DNA of 64,000 bases from Cylindrotheca closterium (Eukaryota > Bacillariophyta > Bacillariophyceae > Bacillariales > Bacillariaceae). Positions 11,472-21,613 of the stretch are shown one piece after another (position 1 is the first letter of the stretch; each line of letters starts with the position of its first letter). The stretch lies in the NCBI GenBank assembly GCA_933822405.4, contig CAKOGP040002091.1, forward strand, positions 500,504 to 564,503, read 5' to 3'. The position numbers were made by a program, and so were the translations under genes. The notes beneath the pieces are model-generated. The model was not told the DNA's origin. It did not search any database and saw nothing but the letters and a program-made list of their open reading frames with translations.

Positions 11472-12290
11472 TCAAGATCCAAAAAGGGGCACATCCTTCC
11501 AACTCGTCTTTTTGTGTGCCTTTTCATATTCGTCATGAAAGTTGGGTGGTTCTGGTTTCTTCCCTACTATAGAGGAATTGCGTGTATCTATATTTGGATG
11601 TGGTTGATGTCCATCAATTGTTTTGGTTCGTAATCGTTCCACTTGGCCTGGCATATCCGACCACCCCATCATCAAAGTGTCGATTTCACAAGTAGTTCCC
11701 ACCAGTTTCAAAGTCCAGACATTCAATTCATTGTCGCATAAAATGCTCATGGTCACTCGAATCTTATTATTTGCCTTGACTTGGACCGTCATGCTAGAAG
11801 GGACATAAACGATGCCATACTGCCAAAACATGTCATAGAGTAAACTAGTAAGGGCGCCAAAACCAATTGAAACAGGTTGCAAATAGACATGATCGTCCTT
11901 TTCAAAATCACTCCGGGGTTGAATCTTCCATAAGGGTTGCTTCTTTGGTTCCACACATTCTTCGTCGTTGACGGCATTGGCATCACCCCCTCGGCAGGCA
12001 AGGGCAGCTGCCTCCAGTTCCACTTTTTGAGTATCGTGTACATGCCCAATATGATTCAATCCCCCCTGCCAATCGGGATAATAGACATCGCATGCCAAGG
12101 CATAAATATCGATAGGAACATAATTGTCGTTGCGGAGCCAAACGTCCGCTCCCAACTTTGCCCTGCCGCCCCATGCTGGCCACATGCTCTTAATCCCAAA
12201 GGAATAGGCAGGAAGTCTTGGCTTGAGGAACTGGGCGGCAATCAGCGCTCCAACCGTCCATAAGGCTAAGGCTGGAATGAAGGCTACCAT
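11472..12290 (-). CDS. LEA_2-like single-pass membrane protein
   Basis: Single-exon ORF of 272 residues. A hydrophobic segment at residues 3-22 (IPALALWTVGALIAAQFL) looks like a signal anchor. The rest is a soluble beta-rich domain: paired stretches such as GRAKLGADVWLRNDNYVPID and VQVKANNKIRVTMSILCDN resemble the water-stress/LEA_2 fold, where an N-terminal anchor precedes an immunoglobulin-like sandwich. Cysteines are sparse apart from a small cluster around ACDVYYP and ACRGGDANAVNDEECVEP, the second possibly disulphide-bonded. The C-terminal ~45 residues are polar and probably disordered. Likely anchored in an endomembrane or the plasma membrane with the domain on one face. The family assignment is by pattern only; a diatom-specific family is equally possible. 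Confidence 0.65.
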   Translation of the reverse strand: MVAFIPALALWTVGALIAAQFLKPRLPAYSFGIKSMWPAWGGRAKLGADVWLRNDNYVPIDIYALACDVYYPDWQGGLNHIGHVHDTQKVELEAAALACRGGDANAVNDEECVEPKKQPLWKIQPRSDFEKDDHVYLQPVSIGFGALTSLLYDMFWQYGIVYVPSSMTVQVKANNKIRVTMSILCDNELNVWTLKLVGTTCEIDTLMMGWSDMPGQVERLRTKTIDGHQPHPNIDTRNSSIVGKKPEPPNFHDEYEKAHKKTSWKDVPLFGS

Positions 12291-12890
12291 GATGTGTATG
12301 TTTATCTTTGTATGTCCTGTGTAGTTGATTGGTGATGGGTGATTGATTTTATAGTGTGTTTGTCGTCACTCCAGTGAGTTGTTGAAATCAGTCACGCGGA
12401 AAATCGGTTCGTGATTGAATTCAATGTAAAGGCGTAGCATACTGCGACTGACTCCGTCGTCTTACACACCGAAGAATAAGGAAACTGTAGCTAATCCAAA
12501 TAGAAAAGCTCCAAGCACCGAAATGTGACTTTGTTCTGGGTAACTAGACAGTAATAAAATATGTGGCTTTTGTGTAGTATCAAAGATAGCCGACTGGTGG
12601 TGGCGCCTTCCGCTTGGGCGGTGTTCGTCCTACTGTAGGTCTTTCCTCTGCGGTGCGAAGCTAAGCTGGTCTTACGGTTTCTATCAATCCGTCAATGAAC
12701 GTATCAATTCAACCAATATCGATGAAGTAAGCTGTCACTGCTTACAGTAGCTTTCAATGACTGAAGAAGGCCGTATGGAGAATATTGTGATCCATCGTAT
12801 TGAACTTTTGTAATGTCTACGTTTGAAAATACAAGACGATGTCTCTTATTCACGCTGTTATCTACACCTATGACTACCGGTACTGGTGCC
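12291..12890. other. Intergenic, no gene seen
   Basis: Five-prime flank of the LEA_2-like gene and 3' flank of the DUF3638 locus. No ORF of convincing composition, no tRNA-like box pair and no repeat found. Confidence 0.6.
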
Positions 12891-15800
12891 TCAAATCGGG
12901 GGAAGCGACAATAAGTAAGCAATGTCTGAAAGATCGCTTTTTTCGTAACGGCTCAGGCGGTTGCGAGTCGATACAAGCTGCTTCATACTGTCAACGGGCC
13001 TCTCTAGATCATGGAGCATCTGGCGAAGGATGACCTTTTCCTCCTCCAAGCCGAACTTCACATCGCCACGGAACAGCTTGAGAGACACTAATGTTTCAAT
13101 TGATACAGGAAGTGACCACTGTCCAAGGCTGGGACAGTCACAAGAAAGTTGAAACACATGATCGATTGAGACATTTGGTTTATCTGACAGTCCCCACCAC
13201 AGTGGCAACAGATTGTTGAGCTCGTACAATGATATGAGCACCACTCTTCCATCTGGAAATATAACCAATGGATCAACGAGGCGTAGAAATGGAGACACGC
13301 CACTGCATTCCTTCGCCTTTTCGATGGTCTCCCAGAAGTTTGGCGTGCAGAAAATCTTCTTGCTCCATTGAATAGCATTCATTTCTGTGACTCCATATTC
13401 TTCGATCAAATCCGATAGCTGATGGAAATGAGACAGGAAGAGGCGCTGTGGTTCATTGAATAACAGCCAGTAGTCCCAGTCTTCTTGAGAACGTGGACTT
13501 TGCGATGTTACTGCTACTTCACGTTCCTCGTCCTGCTCAGATTCCGAATGAACCTCTTTCTCGCACTCTTCTGCTCCACTTGTGGCCGCAACCTCAACTT
13601 CCTTTCCGATTGATCTTGCGTATTCTGTCACATCTTGCAGAAATGCGCTCTCCGTGCTTACGACTTCTCCATCACTGTCCAAATATTCATGAAATGACTG
13701 GTTCTGTACAATGCTTTTGCTGTACATCTCGTTCAACTCGAAATTATCGTTGGCAGGTCTCGGAAAAGAAATGAAGTCTTTTGCTCTTTGCACGTAGACT
13801 GGAAGCGCTCTCTCCACAGATTTGATACCATTTTCGACAATCATGTTTAGAATATCCAAGGTTGTCGACTTCTTGGTCACAACCTCTGTGGTACCCCCCA
13901 GAATCAACGACTGGCCTCCAGGGAACAACTGACGCATCCGGGCACAACCTTGTAAGAATTTGTCTTTGGTAAGTCTTTTGTCCAGAGTGACAAGAGCAGA
14001 AGAGTCCCTAAGAAGTTTGAAATCGGTCCCTCTGCAGCGGCTCTCGTCAAAATACACAAAACAATCACAGGCTGAAAGTGTTGATCGGGTGATGGATTGT
14101 GTCCGTCCGGTTGCAATTTCGAATACTTCCCAGCGCTCCTTGTCTGTCGAGTAGTAAACAAAGCCTTTAAAGACACATCTTTCATTTTTCAATTTCATTG
14201 CCACATGTCTGACAACAGAATCGCGTTTGGAACCCGCCATCAATCCCCCAGTATCAATCAATGCTTGTACCTTCAACTGAAAACAGTCGTCCAAAATGAT
14301 TTCCCAGATTGCCGAATTGCCCATAACTACTTGGTGGACCTTTTGGGTGCACGAAAGGACAAGATCGATCATTTTTCCATTCGTGGCACACAGCTCCTTG
14401 TCGGCATGCTGGATTTGCTTGACTTGATAGGGCAAAAGAAATCGGTTGTCGTCCGTTCCAGAAAAGCCAATGATTTGCTTTACATGATCTGTGTCCGCCA
14501 GATTCCACGCGCTTGAAATCCTTCTCTGTGGATATTGCATCGTCTCGACCGGGAAAACAACCTCGTTCAACCAAAAAAACACAACCTCCATGCATCGATT
14601 GAGTCTGTGGTGCATTAGTTCAAACTGGGCATGATTGCTGGTGTCAACTTTCCCGTATGTATCAAAACGATCGAGTTCATTAGTAGGAATGTCGAGTCTA
14701 ACCTTTTCGATCCAGGTGTCATACGTTGAGAGCTTCACACTCAGTCCTTTTGCATCTAGCAAATCAAGAGCTCTTCGAAACTGCTGCTTTGTCAGACCCA
14801 AATAGAGATAGGAGAGATTCGTATATGCAATCGCTACGTCAGGGTGACTAAACTCTGCTCTTGCTTTTGGTGTATCGCTAGCTGAATATGGAACTGCCAT
14901 CTGTGTATCATAATCATGGAGATGACGCAAACCGTATGATACCCCCCAACGTGATTGTAGGGAATGCAGGAGAATGCCATGGGCCAGGAATCCACGTGCT
15001 GCGAGTATGTCATTTTCGAATAAATTGAAAAGAGGGGTGTCTCTGATTACAATTGACGTATTCTGAAACTCCGGATCAGAGATCAGCCTTACCAACAACT
15101 CAATATCTTGTCGTTGCTTCATTGTTTCGAGCCACGGGAAATCCGACGGTGGGTTCCGCACAAAATGTTCCGCAATCTTGCTTGCAAGAAAGTTTTTGTC
15201 TTCTCTCGATAGCTTCAGAATTCTGATGCCATTGAAGTTACCAGATTTGCTATCTTGCTTGTAGAAAGCTGTCGAGTCCGTTAGCAACCCTAACAAGGCT
15301 TGACACTCTCCTCGACTCAAAATAGTCAACAACGACTGGAACATAGTACAACGATTTGAACGAGAAGGGAGATCCAGTTTTGTGCCCATGGCGTACACAA
15401 GCTGGAAGCTGGGTTCCAAGATCGCATCGCTTTCGTCCAAAACATCAACAATAAGTGTTTTTGATAGATCCGCCTTCAAAGAAACATTGCAGTCGTGCTG
15501 TTTCAGGAGAAGCGAATTCCGATGCTGTGGGGTAACAATAAGGCATCCTCCATGCATATAACAGCGCCTCATTTCTTCATCCAGAATCTTTACTGAAAAC
15601 TCATCGATATCGAAGTCTCTGATAAAAGGTAGGGTGAAAATTTTGGTGTGCTGCACACTTGCGACAAGGGACTGCTGATAAAATAGTAGAGCTTCCTGCA
15701 GAATTGACGGCAATACATTGATTCGTGCCAGTTTGCGCTGTTGGCGACAGAGTTCCAAGATCAGCATTGGTACCATGACTCTCGTTTTGCCTGACCCCAT

Positions 15801-17429
15801 GTTGAGCTGGATTACTGATCCTGTTGACTCCGTTAGCAGTTGATCAACAGTCTTGAATTGTTCTGGGCGAATTTGAAGTTGTTGCTCAACCTCAAATGCC
15901 AACCACCGAGGATACTGCTTGGGATCCCATATTCTGGTACATTCTAGCTCTTGAATGAGTTCTTCTATCTTTCTTTGCCTTGAAAAACGTTCGAGACGAC
16001 GGAGTTTGTCCTCAAATACACAAAGTAGAGCCCAGTCGATTATTTGTGATTTGATTCTTTGAACCCAGGAAAAGCCGTTCTCACTTGGCTGAATTCGTCG
16101 CAACGACGACTTGCTATAAATCATTTGCAGGAGATCGCTGGAAACAAATTTACACATCGAGCGAAAAAAGAAATCAAAGCGTCGTCTCGAGCAAAGTGCA
16201 CTGTTCAGCTCACCAAGTAGGCGCCTTTCAATTGATTCTCTCCTAAACAGCACTTCTCTTCCAATTTCAGAGATTTCAGAGAAAACCACAATCCCACCAA
16301 CGACATTCTTTACAGACAAGTCAGCGTATATCCGATAGCTAGTACGCAAGTCCAGGAAAACCTGTTCGCATATGGTAGTGCCCTTGCTTTCTTCGTGATC
16401 CTCGCCTGAATCAGTGGGTGGTAGTTCTGACTCACCAATACACGCTCCATTGGAGAATTGTGCTTCAAATCTCTTTAACTGACCCTTCGGAACTTGTCCG
16501 CCCAAGGTTGCATGGCCCTCAAAAGAATTTGTGAGCGGAAATTGTAAGGTGCCATTCCGTTTTTCATATGACAACAATGGTTGAAAATCACCCATTTCAA
16601 TCCTCTTGATGTATTTGGCTGTGTCACTTTCTTCAACAGAAGTTTTGCTCTCATTGAATGCTTCAATTGGCCCTTTAAGAACACGACAAAAGACGCTCTG
16701 CTCCTCGACAGAAGTGAGGTACGGGCCAGAAAAAGATGTGCGATACTCTTCAGATGCCAATTTGTCCAAATCCAAGAATTCTTCTTGTTCCGGCGTACGC
16801 TTGTATGGGACTCGTAAAGAAAGAGACCCACGATAGATATGCCAAATTAGAAGGCGAAGTGCAGATGAATGATGACTGTGCCTTGATAGATTCCGTAGTT
16901 TAGCAAGTTCCTCATCAGAGAAACAAAAGTTTTGAAAGCATTGCCGAAGAAGCTCCGTAGCGACTGTAAATCCGGTTTTCCCGGTTCTACGGTCTGGGAC
17001 CAAGCTTCCAGAGGATGCATATAAACATGCCAGGTGAAGCCGACCAAGTGTATTCGAAGACTGAAGGTAGCAGAATCGTCGATGGGTATGAAAGACATGG
17101 AAGGTCATATTGGTGTCCCAATTACCCAGATTTCTTATCTCTCCTGATTGAAGTACTTCTCCACACGGAACTATTACAATCTCTTCACCCTCATCATTCG
17201 ACAGCAAAAGAAAGGTATTGAATCCTGGTAGTGTATCAGATAGCTGTTGCTCTGGGGTCATTATGTAGCCCTTGAAGTCGTCTGATCTGATCCCATCATC
17301 AACTTGCGTGAAGTTGAGTCCATAACGCGGAAGAGAGTACTTGATGACTCCGAATCGATCGACTGTGACAAAAACAAAGGACGGTTCTTCGAATCCAATT
17401 TCCTGGAGCAATTTGACGAAAGGAGTCAA
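12891..17429 (-). CDS. DUF3638/DUF3645 core segment (C-terminal part of the interrupted locus)
   Basis: Open for 1,512 codons downstream of the internal TGA at 17430-17432; the first codon after the stop is TTG, with no ATG nearby, so this segment is unlikely to be translated from its own start. It carries all recognised family motifs, including the P-loop-like GSGKT (about 15790), the DESD acidic motif (about 15440), the HPDVAIAYTNLSYLYLGL block (about 14800-14850) and the CRGTDF/LTKDKF block near 13960-14050. An acidic, low-complexity linker lies near 13490-13600. The final residues are LLSLPPI. Base composition and codon use look like the flanking genes. Confidence 0.7.
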   Translation of the reverse strand: MTPFVKLLQEIGFEEPSFVFVTVDRFGVIKYSLPRYGLNFTQVDDGIRSDDFKGYIMTPEQQLSDTLPGFNTFLLLSNDEGEEIVIVPCGEVLQSGEIRNLGNWDTNMTFHVFHTHRRFCYLQSSNTLGRLHLACLYASSGSLVPDRRTGKTGFTVATELLRQCFQNFCFSDEELAKLRNLSRHSHHSSALRLLIWHIYRGSLSLRVPYKRTPEQEEFLDLDKLASEEYRTSFSGPYLTSVEEQSVFCRVLKGPIEAFNESKTSVEESDTAKYIKRIEMGDFQPLLSYEKRNGTLQFPLTNSFEGHATLGGQVPKGQLKRFEAQFSNGACIGESELPPTDSGEDHEESKGTTICEQVFLDLRTSYRIYADLSVKNVVGGIVVFSEISEIGREVLFRRESIERRLLGELNSALCSRRRFDFFFRSMCKFVSSDLLQMIYSKSSLRRIQPSENGFSWVQRIKSQIIDWALLCVFEDKLRRLERFSRQRKIEELIQELECTRIWDPKQYPRWLAFEVEQQLQIRPEQFKTVDQLLTESTGSVIQLNMGSGKTRVMVPMLILELCRQQRKLARINVLPSILQEALLFYQQSLVASVQHTKIFTLPFIRDFDIDEFSVKILDEEMRRCYMHGGCLIVTPQHRNSLLLKQHDCNVSLKADLSKTLIVDVLDESDAILEPSFQLVYAMGTKLDLPSRSNRCTMFQSLLTILSRGECQALLGLLTDSTAFYKQDSKSGNFNGIRILKLSREDKNFLASKIAEHFVRNPPSDFPWLETMKQRQDIELLVRLISDPEFQNTSIVIRDTPLFNLFENDILAARGFLAHGILLHSLQSRWGVSYGLRHLHDYDTQMAVPYSASDTPKARAEFSHPDVAIAYTNLSYLYLGLTKQQFRRALDLLDAKGLSVKLSTYDTWIEKVRLDIPTNELDRFDTYGKVDTSNHAQFELMHHRLNRCMEVVFFWLNEVVFPVETMQYPQRRISSAWNLADTDHVKQIIGFSGTDDNRFLLPYQVKQIQHADKELCATNGKMIDLVLSCTQKVHQVVMGNSAIWEIILDDCFQLKVQALIDTGGLMAGSKRDSVVRHVAMKLKNERCVFKGFVYYSTDKERWEVFEIATGRTQSITRSTLSACDCFVYFDESRCRGTDFKLLRDSSALVTLDKRLTKDKFLQGCARMRQLFPGGQSLILGGTTEVVTKKSTTLDILNMIVENGIKSVERALPVYVQRAKDFISFPRPANDNFELNEMYSKSIVQNQSFHEYLDSDGEVVSTESAFLQDVTEYARSIGKEVEVAATSGAEECEKEVHSESEQDEEREVAVTSQSPRSQEDWDYWLLFNEPQRLFLSHFHQLSDLIEEYGVTEMNAIQWSKKIFCTPNFWETIEKAKECSGVSPFLRLVDPLVIFPDGRVVLISLYELNNLLPLWWGLSDKPNVSIDHVFQLSCDCPSLGQWSLPVSIETLVSLKLFRGDVKFGLEEEKVILRQMLHDLERPVDSMKQLVSTRNRLSRYEKSDLSDIAYLLSLPPI

Positions 17430-19067
17430 TCAACTGAGAACTTCATCAAATCGCTCTTCATTCTCGTCTATTTCCTGAATCGATGCAAATTGAAAAGAAG
17501 GCGGAATCGAAAGGAGCTTTCCAGGTTTCATTGCATACGATACTTGGTGACTTTCTACCAATATGTCGCGAAGCAAAAGATACTGCTGCCTAGCATTTAG
17601 CCAATGACTGTGCAGCTCGACAAGATGGGGTTGGAGAGATACGCTGCCACGATCCAATAGTTCAAGCTTTTCGGAGTTGTGGAACCCTTTCCTTGAGTCG
17701 AATTCAAATATATGAAGTCGATCGTCTGCATCGCTGACGAAGTCGTAGAAGAAATGCTCTTTCATTTTGCGCGTTGTCCGGTAATGCCGTAGTCCTTCGA
17801 CTGATACTTCAGGGCTAGCCTTGCCAAAGTGTCTCACATAGAAGCTGTCCGATGTGATCGATTGCGGAAGAAAGCTTTTTGGTTTTCCATTCACGAGAAC
17901 AATGCCGTTATTCAAGTTAATCGAAAAGAGTCGGCCCCCTACAACAGCCTCAAAGCATGCTGTACTTTCAGCACTATCGTAATGCACCTCCGACCACTCG
18001 AGATCCGAAGGTGCGCTCTCAACGACAGCTTGAACAAGAGATGTAAGCAGCAAATCGCGGTTCGTCGTGAAATCGCGGTCGCCAGAGGTCCATTTTGTCC
18101 CCATCACTTTCATGACAGCTTGCTGCAAGACATTGTCAGCCTTTTCTTGCGAAAGCAGCAACCGGTCGTTGTATAGCACGAGAAAGCGTAGCAGCTTGCT
18201 TCTGTGTGGAAAGGTCATATTCACTGAAGCAAGGCACAGTATAGCAAAGCCGAGGAAACACGCTTGCTTTGCAATCAGGTCGACGCTCTGTGTTTCCAAT
18301 TTCAAGGCTTCAGCCCATTGCTCGAAAATCTCAGAAGACTGGATCGCAACTTCTTCAAGAGGCGTGTGGTACTGTCCATAAAAGCCGCTAATGACACCAG
18401 TCAACAGCAAGTTTTCGTACAACTTTTGGGCTTCTCGAAGCTTATTCACTTCGCGACACCAAAATAATTCCATAGCTCCCATTCCGTTCCATTCTGGTTG
18501 AAGGTCAGTTTTCCAATCGCAAGCTCCGATTTGGAACACAGTCTGCCGAATGAGAATATGGGAACAAGGATTCCCAAGCGGTAACAACTCTTCAAACAGG
18601 ACATTGAGAAGACTTCGTATTTGTGTTCGGCCCGCTGCCCGGATGCTCGCAAAGGCATTGTATTGTTCCACTGTCAACCAATTGGGTTTCAGCTCAGGTC
18701 TTGATGGTGCAATATTCTCACGAGATGATTCTTCATTTTCACCTGAATTGGCTACCAAGAAGACGCGCATTGTAAAGTCAGTATTGTCATCCAATTTGCT
18801 GGGCCAGTTGGGATAAAATTTCTCGGTAAAGAGATTAGGGCTGTCTCGGTGTTGTGTTTCAAAAGGAGAACTTGATTCCCATTCAATAGAAAAGTTGCCC
18901 AAATTGGGAAAAGTGACTCCGGTTCTCTCGGTCCAATATCTGATATCGGTACTAGGTGGAGAATTTGACACCTTGACATTACAGAGAAGCCGAATCATAC
19001 CTTCAGAAACCTGATGTTGCCACAACCCGCGGCTTTCACCAAGCCAAGAGAGTAAGGTTATACCCAT
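17430..19067 (-). CDS. Middle segment of the DUF3638 locus
   Basis: 545 codons between the internal TAA (19092-19094) and the TGA (17430-17432). An ATG sits 27 bases after the TAA, in the same frame. The sequence is ordinary globular protein (for example SIEWESSSPFETQHRD and LFSINLNNGIVLVNGKPKSF) and aligns in order with the middle of DUF3638 proteins only by position; I recognise no named domain. Best read as part of the same polypeptide or its decayed remains. Confidence 0.6.
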   Translation of the reverse strand: MGITLLSWLGESRGLWQHQVSEGMIRLLCNVKVSNSPPSTDIRYWTERTGVTFPNLGNFSIEWESSSPFETQHRDSPNLFTEKFYPNWPSKLDDNTDFTMRVFLVANSGENEESSRENIAPSRPELKPNWLTVEQYNAFASIRAAGRTQIRSLLNVLFEELLPLGNPCSHILIRQTVFQIGACDWKTDLQPEWNGMGAMELFWCREVNKLREAQKLYENLLLTGVISGFYGQYHTPLEEVAIQSSEIFEQWAEALKLETQSVDLIAKQACFLGFAILCLASVNMTFPHRSKLLRFLVLYNDRLLLSQEKADNVLQQAVMKVMGTKWTSGDRDFTTNRDLLLTSLVQAVVESAPSDLEWSEVHYDSAESTACFEAVVGGRLFSINLNNGIVLVNGKPKSFLPQSITSDSFYVRHFGKASPEVSVEGLRHYRTTRKMKEHFFYDFVSDADDRLHIFEFDSRKGFHNSEKLELLDRGSVSLQPHLVELHSHWLNARQQYLLLRDILVESHQVSYAMKPGKLLSIPPSFQFASIQEIDENEERFDEVLS

Positions 19068-19091
19068 CGGCCTAGCCGCAGGAACTTTCCC

Positions 19092-20354
19092 TTAATGCCA
19101 CAAAAGACATTCTGCTCGATGTGCAATCTCAGCCAGCTGGCTGACATGTCCATCCATGATTATGAAGAAAAGAAGCGATTCCGCATCGCTCTCCTCTGGC
19201 AATGAATATGTCAAATTACTAGGCTTCCATTCGAGCGACTCAATCTCTCTTTTCAGCGAGGAAACTCGAGCATTTGCATTGTTTACATTTCCCACCGCAT
19301 TATTGTAGCTTGGATCCAATTGATAATTATAATTTTGTTGGATTTTCTCAAGTCTTGCCTGCGCAGTGACGAGGTCTCTCTTTGCACCAGACAAATCCCT
19401 GTCTAACTTGTAAAGTATGTCTTGGCGCTCAGAAATGTCTCGCCACCTTTCTTCAATCTCTCGTCGCGAAGCGGTGAGAAAGCCTTTGTGCAGTTGCCTA
19501 TTCATTTTGGCCCTCTCACTTTGTTCTGAAGCAAAGTGCTTTGCCAGACTCCAAGTATCTTCATGGTTTCGAAATGGTTGTCTGGCTCTGTTAGCTCGCG
19601 TTTCAAGGAAATGGCGTACTTTTCTAGCAGCGTCGATCGCGCCTTTGTCATCCAAAACTAAATGATCAAGATCGTTTGGGTCAAACGCGGGGATATACTC
19701 CTTAAAGAACGTATGTTTCTGCTCCATTTCACGGTGAGCAAAACAGAAACAGACGACTGCCGCCAAGAGCTCGTAGCTCTGAATCACAACTGACATCGTG
19801 TACCTTCCCTCATTTGCAGAAGCAAAGGCAACCTTAACGATGCTTGAGAAACGATCAAGATCCTGTTTCAGTTGTACAACATATTCTGGGGTCGAGTCCT
19901 CGTTGAGAGTTGAAGCCGCTTTCCAGAACCTGAGATTCAGTGCATGTAACTGTACCCAAGCTTCTGAAAGGCTTCCGGAGAAGGTGATAGATTTCATATC
20001 GATCCACATAAGATTCTGTTTCGCCTCCTTTCGGCTCAGTTCGAGCCTTGACTCATTTTCACTAATCGGCGGAAGCAGAGGCTCTGTCGGAAATTCTGGA
20101 GCCTTCAAATTGTCTAGAATCTCGGAAACGTTAGTCTGCTTCAACTCTTGTCCTAATCCATACGATACAGAATAGAGTCGGTCGTGATGGCTTCGCATTT
20201 GCTGCAAGATCTTTTGCTGCAGGGGGTCGTCTTGTAGCTTTTCAACAAATGACTTGGTCTCGCGCATCACAATAATATAGCGATCCATAGAGCGAGCATC
20301 GTAGCTCGTAATTTTGGGTAGCTCGTCCAAGAAGCTAGAGAGGTAGATAGCCAT
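19092..20354 (-). CDS. Upstream helical segment of the DUF3638 locus
   Basis: 420 codons between the internal TAG (20367-20369) and TAA (19092-19094), with an in-frame ATG 15 bases after the TAG. It is mostly helical and includes a coiled coil near 19230-19500 (KLDRDLSGAKRDLVTAQARL). No named domain is recognised. It continues the frame of both neighbours. Confidence 0.6.
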   Translation of the reverse strand: MAIYLSSFLDELPKITSYDARSMDRYIIVMRETKSFVEKLQDDPLQQKILQQMRSHHDRLYSVSYGLGQELKQTNVSEILDNLKAPEFPTEPLLPPISENESRLELSRKEAKQNLMWIDMKSITFSGSLSEAWVQLHALNLRFWKAASTLNEDSTPEYVVQLKQDLDRFSSIVKVAFASANEGRYTMSVVIQSYELLAAVVCFCFAHREMEQKHTFFKEYIPAFDPNDLDHLVLDDKGAIDAARKVRHFLETRANRARQPFRNHEDTWSLAKHFASEQSERAKMNRQLHKGFLTASRREIEERWRDISERQDILYKLDRDLSGAKRDLVTAQARLEKIQQNYNYQLDPSYNNAVGNVNNANARVSSLKREIESLEWKPSNLTYSLPEESDAESLLFFIIMDGHVSQLAEIAHRAECLLWH

Positions 20355-20366
20355 GAGGGTAGTGAA

Positions 20367-21059
20367 CTAGTTTCCTGGACGGCCAGCCAAATGAAGCATA
20401 GTCGAGACGACAGAAAACACCAAAGGGGCTGCTGTGTTTCGCTGCTTTCCACCGGAATGCAACCCGACATCTGTAGTACCTCCATATGTCGACCCGTTTC
20501 CAGAAAAGGATTCAATGACCTGCTTATCGGCATCCGATACCACATTCTTGATCGATTGATCAAGCTTTTCATTCAGAAACGAAGGAGTCTTTTGGTTTCC
20601 TTCATTGCCAGGTGTGTTTCTTCGGTTAGCACCCGTGTTCTTTTCTGACTCCCGCAAAGCTTGCACTAAAGCCTCTTCAAGCTTGTTGAGGAGATGAGTT
20701 GGGAATGGTCCTTGGTCCATCAACCTCGGTGCCTCGAGGGTTGGAACAGCATAGCATTCGCGGCCATCTGAAGAAGCATGGATCTTAGCTTCCCATTTAT
20801 CCAATCCAACAGTTCGGACGAAAACTTCAAGAGAGTCAAGGGTCTTGTACAAAATCGCAGCACCATAAGTTGGATGAAACGAGACTAAATGGTAGGGGTT
20901 GCGAACGTTAAAGACTTCCGCAGGCAGGAACTCTTGCGCCAATTCATTATCAAGAAGAGAATCCCAGAAATGTTCATAGATCGCTTCCGATGTCGCAGAG
21001 GATTGGTTGTCCAACGCCCCTTTGTCGTTGAAGTGGAAGATGTGTTCCGCAATCTCCAT
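20367..21059 (-). CDS. N-terminal segment of the DUF3638 locus
   Basis: About 230 codons ending at the in-frame TAG 20367-20369. ATG is at 21057-21059 (MEIAEHIFHFNDKGALDN); the frame is open upstream as far as a TAA at 21126-21128, and the residues there (KAYIEGTCC) look as protein-like as those below, so the real N-terminus may be further upstream or lost. No domain recognised. Confidence 0.55.
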   Translation of the reverse strand: MEIAEHIFHFNDKGALDNQSSATSEAIYEHFWDSLLDNELAQEFLPAEVFNVRNPYHLVSFHPTYGAAILYKTLDSLEVFVRTVGLDKWEAKIHASSDGRECYAVPTLEAPRLMDQGPFPTHLLNKLEEALVQALRESEKNTGANRRNTPGNEGNQKTPSFLNEKLDQSIKNVVSDADKQVIESFSGNGSTYGGTTDVGLHSGGKQRNTAAPLVFSVVSTMLHLAGRPGN

Positions 21060-21613
21060 CACAGAGATAAGGCGCCTGTATGCTGTGCAACAGGTCCCTT
21101 CAATATATGCCTTCTGAGTTCTGAGTTATCTGTGTTTCGAACACTGTCTCAAGCAGAAAGTGCGAGCGCAAATCGAAAGTCTCTCCATTCCTCTAGAGTT
21201 GAGACCTTCCGTTGCGAAAAACAACTCCCACGAAGTTTTCACCCGTGATTTGTATGCTTATCACGCCGGTCATCGTTTGCCCATACACAACAAATATAGG
21301 CCTCGCTGAACAGTAGTGCGCCAGGATCGGTCATCATGTGTCCGACACGGATTGACCTTTCATCGATAACGTGGAAGGATGAGCTAAGCGTTGGATGTGT
21401 GTTGAGGTGTTCTAGTTTTATGGAGCTTATGTAGCTTCTTTTGAGGACCCGGTTTCCACCGGTACATGCTGTACTCTTTAATACCGGTAGAGAGGAAAGT
21501 AACGGATCTTTGTCATCAAAGCAATAGATATATATGTAGCAATGTATCATATATGTAGCAATGTATCTTTACCGTAAAAATGTAATCATTGCTACATATG
21601 TTCTACTTGTACC
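21060..21613. other. Intergenic or decayed 5' end of the DUF3638 locus
   Basis: A 103-codon minus-strand ORF at 21239-21550 has fairly protein-like composition (for example KRSYISSIKLEHLNTHP) but lies in another frame from the DUF3638 locus and ends 180 bases before it. It could be an eroded upstream exon or chance. A near-duplicated string (atatatgtagcaatgtatc) occurs twice at about 21530-21570. Confidence 0.35.

Larger units (their letters stand above)
12891..21059 (-). pseudogene. DUF3638/DUF3645 giant protein interrupted by three in-frame stops
   Basis: About 2,720 sense codons lie in one continuous minus-strand frame from ATG 21057-21059 to TGA 12891-12893, broken only by TAG (20367-20369), TAA (19092-19094) and TGA (17430-17432). 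There is no frameshift. Family hallmarks are intact in the last segment: a P-loop-like QLNMGSGKTRVMVPM (about 15775-15815), VDVLDESD (about 15430-15455), the DUF3645 block around RWGVSYGL and AEFSHPDVAIAY (14830-14960), FSGTDDNRFLLP (about 14435-14475) and ESRCRGTDF with ALVTLDKRLTKDKF (13955-14055). Members are often labelled ubiquitinyl hydrolase-like in fungi, but the function is poorly established. Either a young pseudogene, stop readthrough, unrecognised tiny introns or sequence errors could explain the stops. The 5' end is uncertain: the frame stays open 22 codons above the ATG until a TAA at 21126-21128. Confidence 0.75.

Noticed and set aside
17430..21059. Reading the three internal stops as a variant genetic code
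   Set aside because: All three different stop codons are involved, and every other gene in the window ends normally at one of them.
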